Positions 36,201 to 48,200 of a stretch of 64,000 nucleotides of DNA are shown here, one piece after another. Origin of the DNA: Anaspis maculata (lineage: Eukaryota > Arthropoda > Insecta > Coleoptera > Scraptiidae). Position 1 is the stretch's first letter, and each line of letters begins with the position of its first letter. Location: the NCBI GenBank assembly GCA_949128115.1, contig OX421962.1, forward strand, positions 10,076,262-10,140,261, written 5' to 3'. The position numbers were made by a program, and so were the translations under genes. The notes under the pieces were generated by a model. The model was given only the letters and a program-made list of their open reading frames with translations. It was not told the origin of the DNA and ran no database searches.

Positions 36201-39200
36201 TGAGCCAGAAATGTCATTGAAAATGTCAATTTCCTTAGCTTACTCTAATGACGAAAGTTGTGAGATGTATACAGGCTGTCCCGGAATAAGTGTTACAAAA
36301 CTTACAGAGATATAGAAAATTGAAAAATAAGGAGACTTTTCTTAAAAAACATACCCCCGCAAACGCATAATAACTGATACAGGCCTTCAAAGCTGTTTTT
36401 AAAAACAGTTTATTTTGCATAACTTTTGAACCGTTCAACCGATTTTATTCAAATTTCAACCAAAGTTCACTGAAACAGCTCTCTATTGAACAATAGTAAC
36501 GCATTTCATCAAACATTTTTTGGGGCGAAGATAATAGGGGGTGCCCTCCCCCTTTTCCCCCTATTTTTGACCACCCCGAATATTTTTGGACATTGTTTCA
36601 ATCTTTGAATTATCCGTTCAATTTGAACAAAAAAGTTACTCTTGCAAAATTTTGATTAGTGGCTTCGTTTTTGAGATATCTGGGATTGAAACATTGAAAA
36701 ACATCTCGAAATCGCCACTTTCCTGGGCCTAAAAATTAAAATTCAAGAAAACTCATGATTCGTCGACTGGAATGAGTTTTCTGGGTGTTTTAAGTTGATA
36801 AACCACCATTTTCGCTGAGAAACATGTAGTTTTTCAGAAAAAAACAATTTTGTCCTGAAAAAAAAGTCCTGTTCGCTGCATTGTTGAGTAATGCAATGCC
36901 GTTTGGCACACATGTCCTTAGAACCTGTCTGAACAATTCTGTCCATCGCCGCAAGCAAAATTTCAGTTCAGATCCTGTATACAGGGTAAAGAAGAATAAC
37001 AATTTAAAAAAATTGCATCTTTTGAATGGACAAAGGTAGAGTATTGCAGGGCATGTCATATGATGCGCAATTTGATGGTTGTTGAGGTACACCAAACCAT
37101 TTTGAAACATTAATTACCGTTTTCGAGATATTCTAAAAAAACTGAGATCTGCCAAAAAAAAAAACACTATCTTCATTATATCGCTTATTTTTGAAGATAT
37201 CAGAATGAAATTTGGTATTTGCCTTATAAAAAACGTCATAAATGAATAACAGCTGCAGTTATTTTCTAGGCCTACTATTTTCCTAAATAAGACAGTCAAC
37301 TTTTTTGGAGGGGAGCCGCCATCTTGTTTTGTGAATATCAATCTGATGACCGAAAAAATGACTGATAGTCATTAGGCTAGTATCATGCCTTTACTCTATC
37401 ATGTGAAAGATCACTTTGGATGGACCATCATACCATTTTTGCTGAAAGAAAGATGATGCACGTATTTTATCGGATTCCTCAGACCTAGAGGATCTACTGC
37501 TAGCCATCGAGCCATTGCAAGTAATTGAACACCGCGATTATGACCCTTGATCATTCTTCAGGTTGTCTACCAAGATTCATAGCCATAAGTTCAGCGGTTC
37601 GGTTTTAGCAGCTATTTAAATTAAATAGTGTCGATTTTTTCATGAAAAAAACATAGAATCACGAGGTCTCTGGGTCATTTCTTAGGTCATTGGAAAAAGA
37701 TCCTTCATGAAATTTTGATAAATCTATGCTGAATTATTAGAAAAGAGTGCATTCTTCAGTATAGGTTTTAAAAAACTGGCACAGGATGTACTCATGTGAT
37801 GTAGGAAGAACATGAAAGACTATCTTGCATTAGGTAGGAAGCGAACAAATTATGCGGTAGGGCAACACTAATAATGAAGAGAACCTCATAAATTTTGATG
37901 CCGCAATGTATTTTAGAATATATTCTATCCAGATTCCTCCTTCAACTTTGGGAAATGTTGGCATGATGGCGATCTATGCAGATGACATCACAGGGTGATA
38001 AGAAATTGAAGAATTTCATCCCATCATCTAAATAGGCTGGAGGCATGGAAATCGCCAAAATGATCCATAATTTAACGCTTAACAAGACAAAAGAAACCGT
38101 TTCGAACAATTTTCAGCCGTTTCTTCAAACCTATGCTATAGAATGCACTTTTTTCTAATAATTCAGCATAAATTTATCAACATTCCTTGGAGGATCTATT
38201 TCCAATGACCTAAGAATTGACCCAGGGATTTCGTAATTTTCTGTTTTTTTCACGAAAAGGCAACACTTCTTAATTCAAACAGCTGCTAAAACCGAACCGC
38301 TGCACTTATGGCTATGAATCTTGGTGAGCAACCTGAGAAATGATCAGGGGTCATAATTGCGGTGTTTAATTACTTGCAATGGCTCGATGGCTGGAAGTAG
38401 GTCCTCTAGTTCTGAGGAACCCGATAAAATCAGTGCGTCATGTTTCTTTCAGCAAAAATGGTATGATGGTCCATCCAAGGTGATCTTTCACACTATAGAG
38501 TAATGGCATAATACTAGCCTATGACTGCACTGATGGAGCAGTTGTTGCGGCCATTAGTTTTCTCACCAGTGGATAGTAGTGTGTTCCAGCACGTCACAGT
38601 CCCAAACTGGGAAAAAGTGGTGCACTATTTTCAACGTAATAGCTATTCAGCTCCGGTTCTCTTCGATAACCAAGTTCATAGTCGCACCACGTCGACCAAG
38701 CTCAACTGTGAAAATGCGATTTTTTTTGTTTTCAATTTTTAGTTGGTAGCGCTGCCATACAATTAACAAAACAAAAATACAGGCATAAGACAGTTGAAAA
38801 AGTTAAACATGAAAATGCAAAAAAATTTAGGGTATTCCATTTAACAAATTGACGTTTTGTTATTCCCGTCAAAATGGGACACCTGTATAGTTGAAAATCT
38901 CATCAAACCATATAACTTTTCTCTATCTTGAACGGTAAGACCGCTATGGGATAATTACGCTAGGATGGACCAGCCTGTATATTGTTCATTATTTTAACGA
39001 CCTTTGAAGCCAGTTCTTTGCTTGTTTCGCGGATCAGCCGCTAGGAGGTGTTGAATTTTTCCGATAAGGTCAAATCACGACTTTTCGATTATGGTTGTCC
39101 AGAAAAGACAACTTAGAAAGCGCTGGCAAAGAACTCACGCCCCACAAGACAAAACCAAACTCAATAGAGCCACCAGGGAACTTAAAAAGATGTTGAATGA

Positions 39201-42200
39201 TACCAAAGATCAAAGTATCAAGGCACTTCTGGAATCTCTTTCACCAACAGAAGCAACCGATTACTCCCTATGGAAAGTGACAAAAAAGATGAACTATCAA
39301 CAGCAAGTACAACCACCCATCAGAACCAAAACTGGCGACTGGGCAAGAACAGACCAACAAAAATTATGTGCGTTTGCGGAACACCTTGGAGATGTTTTCA
39401 CGCCATTTCCCGGCGATATTCTCCCACAAGAAGAAAAAATCATAGAGCAAGCTCTCGAAGCCCCTTACCAAATGGATATGCCGATTAAATCTTTGAAAAC
39501 TGCTGAGATCAAGTCAATAATTGCAAAACATCTAAATCCAAAGAAATCACCGGGCTACGACCTGGTTACAGGCAAAGTGTTGAAGGAACTCCCACACGAA
39601 GGCTTCTTGTTGATCACCTTCATATTTATTGCCATTCTGAGACTGAACTATTTCCCATCACAGTGGAAAGTCGCGCAAATGGCCCTAATACAGAAACCTG
39701 GCAAAGATCCTGCAGAAGCGAGTTCCTATCGGCCGATAAGCCTCCTGCCAGTATTGTCCAAGGTGTTTGAGAAAATTCTTCTGGCCAAAATTAAACCACT
39801 CTTGGAAGAAAAGATCATAATCCCAAAGCACCAGTTCGGCTTCCGGGCACAACACTCAACAATCGAGCAAGTCCACAGAGTCGGGAAAAAGATCAGAGAA
39901 AGCCTCGAGAATAAATTGTATTGCTCAACCGTTTTTTTGGACGTGTCCCAAGCATTCGATAAAGTATGGCATAAGGGCCTGATCTACAAAATCAAGACCA
40001 GCTTGCCCCATCCGTACTGCCAGCTACTCAAATCGTACTTAACAAATAGATACCTATTCGTGAAGCAAGGCGAGGTCTTCTCATCACTGGTACCCATAAA
40101 GTCAGGTATACCACAAGGCAGCGTACTCGAGCCGCTCCTGTACCTCCTTTATACTGCCGATCTGCCAACAGCATGATGATGATACAGCAATAATGGCGGC
40201 ACATAAAGACCCTTTAGTCGCCTCGAGACACCTTCAAGGACACCTTAACGAAGTTGGGCAATGGATGAAAACATGGAGAATCAAACCCAATAGTACCAAA
40301 TCCACCCATGTGACATTCACTCTCAGAAAAGAAACCTGCCCTGAGGTTTTCTTGAATAACCACCCGATTCCTCAAAAAGACGACGTAAAATATCTCGGCA
40401 TCCATCTGGATCGACGCCTGACGTGGGGAAAACATATCTGGAGCAAACGACTACAACTGGGCCTCACCTACAGGAAGATGTTCTGGTTACTGAATAGAAA
40501 CTCGCACCTTAGCATTGAAAATAAGGTCCTGCTATATAAATCCATCATAAAACCTATTTGGTTATATGGCATTCAACTGTGGGGCTCGGCTAGTGAATCA
40601 AACGTCTTGAAACTGCAAAGATTTCAATCGAAGACTTTGCGTGCTATTTGTAATGCGCCGTGGCTCGTCCCAAATCACGTTCTACATCATGACCTGAATA
40701 TCTCCACAGTTAAGGAAGAGATCTCCATCCAAAGCAAGAAATACCAAGACCGACTCTCCGACCATCCTAACCAACTAGCTGTAAACCTTCTCGTCGACAT
40801 TCCTAGTAGAAGACTGAAAAGATTGGACCCCCTGGACCTACCTCAACGAAGCGATATCAGCATAGATGCAGGGAGCCCAAAAAACATAGCAAAATTGTAA
40901 GGATTGTTATGTAAAGAGAAAAGAGCTGGCTGCTGGGTCAGTGTCTATACTATGTCAGAATCAAATTTTATTTAATTTACTGACCGTGGGTTCCACAAAA
41001 CAGATAATACGAGATTAGTTGATTCGCGATTTTTGTTTATCAATTTGTAGCTGACTGATGAATGGAAATGCTGGTTTATCCCTCAATAATGGAAAAATGA
41101 TGGGTCTAGTACAGATTCCAGGCATTTTTTGTGAGTAATCACCTAGCATTCAGCAGAAAAAAGTTCAGTTAATCTGCAATCAGCCTTGATCGCTGATCAT
41201 CTTTTTTGTGGAACTGACGGTGAATGTTTATAAAAACAGATTGTAAATATACATGGGTGACAATAATAAAAATATTTTCACAGTTTTCTTAGAAAAATCG
41301 TAGCGGCCTTGCTTTTCAAAACTAAGAGATGAAACTTAACATGGTGATAGTCAAGTCAAAGACCAATATTCCAATGTCAAAAAATTGGGATTTCTTGATA
41401 CAGGGCGTTCACAAAAAAACATCTAACTTTATAATTTTCAAAGTATCATAACTCATTTTGGTAATTGTTGACGACGACTACTTCTCGACTAGCATTTTCT
41501 AAGAGTTAGGCAACCACTTAAACAGCTATATAGGACGTCTCCTTCTTGCATGTACTTACGTCGTAGGACAAGTAATGGAAAGAAGGGGCATTTTACAGTG
41601 GAAATAGTGGTTTCCCCAGGAAACTACGGTCGACGAACGTGATGTTGTGGTGGTGTCTACCTACCGTGAAAAGTTGGTGGCTGAAGTCGAGAAGTAGTGG
41701 CCGTCAACAATTACCCTCATTTTTTTCAAATAGCATGCCCCTAATTTTATAACGTTACCTGATAGCTTTTTTTTATCCTCTTCCATTTTTACCAGGGATA
41801 CCCTACCCTTGAACTCCATTTTTTTCGAGATATTCGGAAATTTTCACAAAATTTGCTATTTTTCTTGGTTTTTTCAAAAATTGAGTTGGCCGTGATGAAT
41901 GACAGACAAGCCAAATAGTATGCAGCTGTCAGTTAGTCAGTCTGAATACTGTCGAACAAAAAAAATGGCTTCAACGCAAAAAGAAAACAAAGTGGGATCC
42001 TGGATATCTGGATTATTACCAGAATACCATATCAATTATTTCCTCTCGCGTAAAATAATTTTTCTTTGTTCGACAATATTCGACAATATTCAGACTGACC
42101 AACTGAGAGCTGCGTACTATTTGGCTTGTCTGTCATTCATCACGGCCAACTCAATTTTTGAAAAAACCAAGAAAAATAGCAAATTTTGTGAAATTTTCCG

Positions 42201-45200
42201 AATATCTCGAAAAAAATGAAGTTTAAGGGTAGGGTACCCCTGGTAAAAATGAAAGAGGATAAAAAAAGCTATCAGGTAACGTTATAAAATTAGGGGCATG
42301 CCATTTGAAAAAAATGAGTTATGATACTTTGAAAATTATGAAGTTTGATGTCTTTTTTTGTGAACGCCCTGTATCAAGAAATCCATATTTTTTGACATTG
42401 GAATATTGGTCTTTGACTTGACTATCACCATGTCAAGTTTCATCTCTTAGTTTTAAAAAGCAAGGCCGCTACGATTTTTCTAAGAAAACTGTGAAAATGC
42501 GATTTTCTTAGTTTTTAATTGTTAGTTGGTAGTACTGCCACACAATTGAAAAACAAAAATACAGGCATAAGACTGTTGAAAAAGTTAAACATGAACATGA
42601 TTAACATGTTTCGTTAATCCCGTCAAAATGGGACACCCTGTATGGTTGAAAATAATTTCAAGTTTAATGATTTATTAATATTATTATTATTTATTGATTT
42701 ATTATTATTAATAATTTAAATTTGACAAGATTAGCCTGTATTTCAAACATTTGTAGCTGATTTTTCTCTTTTTGCCTCCTTAGATTGTCGCTGGTCGAAA
42801 GCATCCCCGAAGGTTTGAATTACACAAACACTTCGATAACCAATCCTTCCACTTTTGATACATGGCTAGACCTCATAGACAACGCCCAGAAATCCATAGA
42901 AATCGCCTCGTTCTACTGGACTCTTCGACAATCCGAAATCTACCCAGACCCCTCGTCCTCCAAAGTAAGTAAACGCAATCAATAGCAATAGATAGAGTAC
43001 TCGGAATACCAGAGGGACCTGTTGTGGGCGGAGCCTAACTACGCAAACTGAGTTCATCTAGTGGTGCACCTGGATTTGCAGTGGGATTTTAGGTTCGCCT
43101 GTGACCTGGTAATGGTCCACCACTCCAGCTGACGGTGTTGCTTCCCCTGTTTCAACACGCGGACTCGTCCAAAACGATTTTTGTTTTTCTGTTCAGCCCC
43201 GCCCACAGGTCCCTGTGGTGTGCCGTCAACTTTAGGTGTAATATTTCACGTTGCACACCGGGCGCCAATGCGACATAGGTAACAAAAAAAAACACGCATG
43301 TCTCAACTTTTTAGAACCTCCCTTGGCTCGCAGTACCAGTATGACAGTTCTAAAGTGTCAATTTCGACTAGAAAGTTTGAATCACAGTGGCATTCAAAGG
43401 ACCCCGCACGATTCTTATGGAAAATGGCTCCCGGTTAAATTCTCTGAATTTTTGATATGTTGTAGCTCATGAGATACTAATCAAATACCGTGAACCCCAA
43501 ACTCAAATAATGGACTGTTTTTTACCCACAGAGGGTTGAAGTTGGAGGTTTTGACGGCTTGAAAATGATATTATGACGTTAATAAAAGCTTTTTATTTGG
43601 TTTCTCTTCAAGTTGTGTTTCATGCTAAATATATTTATTTGACAGAGAAATATCAACCCCCTCCTCCACCCCCAACCCCTATCTACCATCATAAAATTCG
43701 AGACTACTCCCAAAGGCTCCCGGATGGCTTCTGTGATTTAAATTATGAATTTTGACATGAAAATTATTTTCCACCCCTAATGTTGGGGTGCCGATTTTCC
43801 AATTTTCCTCGGTTAATTTGGCTGAATTTTTGGTATTGTGTACTTCCTAACTCTGCTGAACAAAAAGTTCTCATACCAATACTTATTCCTATGAACAGTT
43901 TTTGTTCTGCAGGAGACTGAAGTTCAATATTTATGCTCTCAAATCTTCAACTTCAGTCCCCTGTAGAACAAAAACTGTCCATAGGAATAAGGAATTTGAA
44001 AGTAGAAAGCACGCGTCATATGCGCGGCGTTCATACAGAGTTTTAGTTTTAATTTTAATCGTAAGAATTCCGAACTTTGTCGTATGATGCCGACTTGCAG
44101 GTTGCGTAATTACCGGTATAAGGTATGAGGATGGATGATGATGGTAATGGGTTGTATGTATCAATAAAAAAATAGCATAAGCATTTGCTTCGATTTCAGA
44201 GGAGTTGTACTCCTCTGAAATGTAAGCAAATACTTATTTATGCTTATTTTTTCACGAGTTTTTATATTAGTACTACCCATTATGAACACGGACCGTATGA
44301 AGATGAAGGTTCGCGCAGTATCATTCGAGCTCCTATTGGTCAATTCTTACGACTAAATCTTGCTGTATGAACGCTCTTCTCTGTTACGACCACGACTAAA
44401 ACTAAAACAGCGACTGAATAAGCTGACTGAACGCACCTTAAAATCATCCAAAGAAACACTTCTACTTATAGAGACAGTTTGAATCTATAAAAGTGGCTTT
44501 TAAATGTACCGAGTGACGTTGAAGGTTCTGTGGTTGAAGCCGTTGAAGCATCGAAAATGACAGTTCTGTAGTATAAAGTGACAGTTTTGGTTGCAATGAC
44601 AGTTGAATCTCCAAAAGTAGCGTTTTAGATGGGTGGAGACATGTGTTGACTGTTGAGTGACTGTTTAAGCATAGCAAATGACAGTTCATTTCCCAAAATG
44701 ACACTTTGGGTTGTAACGACCATTTTATTCCCTGAAAGTCTATTTACATGTGTTCTGTGACGTTGGGGCATCCAAAATGACAATTTAGTACTCAAAACTA
44801 ATAGTTTCTGGCAGTTTGAATATCAAAAAGTGGATTTCAAGTGTGTCGACTGACAGGCTCTCTGTGACTGACAGCTTAGTTATTCAACATGACAGTTCGG
44901 TCAGTTAAAGTAACACTTTCGACTGTGATAGCCATAGATCGTGCATAGATCGTGATAGCAGTTTGAATCCAAGTGGAAGTGGCATTTCGAATATGCTGAG
45001 TGACAGCTTGGGCATGTGAAGTGACAGTTCTAATTAAAACGATAGCGTCAATCTCTGAAAGTGCTGTTTCAAATGTGTCGAGTGACAGTCTGATCATCTG
45101 TGGTACAGTTCAAATGAAATGACATCTCGGGCGGCGGCTGTGGAATTTTGACACTTGCATTGAAAATAATAAACTTTTTTTGAGCGAGTAACTTTTCATG

Positions 45201-48200
45201 ACTGGGCACTTGCCTATAGAATTTGACATTTTAGCGAGGATTGGTTATAAGCGGTAAAGGAAGTGCCGCCATTTTGATATCATCACCGGTAATACATTTC
45301 ACGACCAGTCAGTCATGGTGATGGTTGTTGTGTTGGGAAAACAAATTGTGGCGGTAACAGATTTGAAAGAAACAGCGGGACACAATTTGCATACGTCAGA
45401 CGTACCTAACCTCAAAGATTTGACTTGAAGACTTGACGAGAGAAGAAGAATCTATGAGGAGACGATGAACCCACAAGAACACCGGCTGATCTCTCTCCCC
45501 TCCCTTATCCTCTCCGTACGATTTTTTTCGATATTATAAATAAGTAGTCAAAAAACTGTCACTTTCAGATATTCAAACTGTCATTACAGTCCAAAGAAGT
45601 TGATGTGTCATTCTGTTCTCCCAAACTACGGCTACTTCTCATCAGGAAAAAGAGATATCGATGTGGTGTAAACGCTGATCAATAGTACATATGTCCAGGA
45701 TGTCAAGTTGACTTTTGGGTTTTTGCTACTTTGATCCGCCATTTTGAATTTCTCTAAAAGTGATCCAATTGAAATGAAATTTTCAGACAATGTAAACCAC
45801 ATCAAGATACCGGGTGTTTATAAATGTCTGTGGTCGCATCGCCTTTGGAATCCGCTTTCCATCACTACAATTGCGCATGTTATAGTAGGTTCACTTGTAC
45901 TGTGACTCTAGTTGGCTGGGCAAATGTTCTACTTAAGCATTGTAGGCTTGCCACCTTTTTACCTGGTGTGAAACTGACTTCTCTAGAAGTGAAGTTATAT
46001 TTCTTATCAAATTGATATTAAAATCTTGGAAAACTGACCTTGTCATACGTGAAAATGCGACTAAAGGGGCGCAGAGCTGTATTACCGTCATTTAGACACC
46101 AGAACCCTACGGGGCCGCCTTCAATTTAAGTCATCTTGGCGGCGGGCCGACAAAAACTCGTTCCGCCAAGGTTCAAAACGAAAGCAAATCGAAAACTGAA
46201 GGTACTCACATGAATTTTGACCCAGTACGCAACTTTGAGCGGCTGGGTTTTTTGAAATTCGGTTTAATAAACTTTACACGTAAATCCTGCTACAACAGCA
46301 AACCTGCTGGGATGTTCCTTGTCTTACCAATAGGTTCTCATGATTCGGCATGTCTTTTCGACTGGAAGAGGGGAAAGGATTGATGATTCCATGGGACCCC
46401 TTTTTTTGGACGAAGGACTAGTATTTTTTCAGTTTAAATCACGTAAAGTTGAACCGGCTTCGAGAGTTTAGAAATATTTTTGACACCTGTCAAATGTCAA
46501 AGCTGCTTTGATTTATTTGTTCATTGGCGAAAATTAAAAACAGGTCGAAAAATTACTATATTTTCCAATAAAATGGAAAAAAGCGCCAGACCTCACGTCC
46601 CGCAAAAATGTTCCGTCTATCTGCAGAGAAAATGCGTAAAAAATGTGTTCCAAAAGTGGTCTGAACGACTTCGTGTCTCTTCGTGAATTATTATGTCAAA
46701 TGAAGCCAAAATAGCCAACCGCAAAGTTTTGTGGATTTTCTATATTTCAGATTTGGAAACTTGAGAACCAAATCTCACAGCCGACTAGAATCACGGTACA
46801 AGTGAACATACTATACTGCGTTTTTCGGCCTGACCCATGCCTGCCGCGATCACAGATTCTTATAAACACATCCAATTTTCGACAACTGATGCTCTGCCGC
46901 CATCTTGTATTCTCTATGAAAACCACAACTTTGTCATGAAAAATTCCAATTTTGTTGGTGTCTCTGATTTTCGTACTGACCTGAGTCGCTTTCTTTCGGC
47001 CTGATCCTGGAACAGTAGTTAGTGAATTAACGTGAATGTTTGAATTGATAGGTCAGTTACCCAGTTCTTAATGGGCGCCAACGAGGCCCTTGCTCTAGCA
47101 CGTCCGGCGTGAATGATGACCTTCTTGCATGAAAGTCTGTAATTTTGGGTCGATAGTCACATTCTGATACACTTACGAGCTCACCTAACCGCGCCTCTCG
47201 GTTGATAGTAAGGGGTCATAAGCTCATAAGCGAGATCACTTGCGACGAAATCACACTCCAGCGTTACAAATGGGTATTCCTTGGTGATTTTTGAAACGGT
47301 ATATTTTCTGTCGCATCTTGTGCTCATATTTTTGTTACTGTTGCACCTTCCAACACTTCTCACTATTAAAAGTAACATGCTGAACAACGTTTTCAAAACA
47401 AAAAAGGACGAAAATAATGTGTCACCGTCCAAATCTGATCTTAACAATTGAATTAAAGCTGGCAATTCAGCATAGCAAACATCATTTTGATAAATTTGAT
47501 CAAAATAATCTCAACTTCTTTAACACGTTGAGTGCCATGTGACCTGCGGCGTCTCACGCCGGCGCGTTTCCGCTGGTGCCGCGCTACATTTTTTTGAAAG
47601 GGTCGTTAGGAAGTGCAAGCTCTTTCCCACCATTCCATGCAGTAATTAATTTTTTGGAGTACACCATACCGTTTTATTTGTGTTAATGGTTCCAGAAATC
47701 GAAAAAAAAGCCGTGACCCTCCTGGCAGGTCACGTGGCACTGGGGGAATGCAATTTTTTTTTTTTGAAATATCACGTTTTATGCATGGGTAAGTCTTCCA
47801 CGATAATCCTGAGTGAGAATATGGACCTCATGTGACCGGCAAAAGTGTAACTCGGAGGCTACGAAATCTCGAAATTTCACTTTCAATAAATCTTTTTGGT
47901 GACGAACAGTTACCCTGCATTCATTCAGTAGTGTTACTATTACTGAACTATATCTTACATTTTTGATATCAGTTTGTATTTATTTCTTTGCCTATACAGG
48001 GTGAGCCATTGATATGGGAGACCTCGACTGCACCTACGCCGTTTGATACTAAAGTGAACTAAAGGTCATTATAAATGATAGGTCGAAGTGCATTTTTCAA
48101 ATTTTTTTGCCTTATACAGGGTGCCCCATTTTTACAGAGCAGCCTATAACTTGATTTTTTCAAGTAGCACCACTTGTATGCAGGTGTCTCAGAGAAGTAG

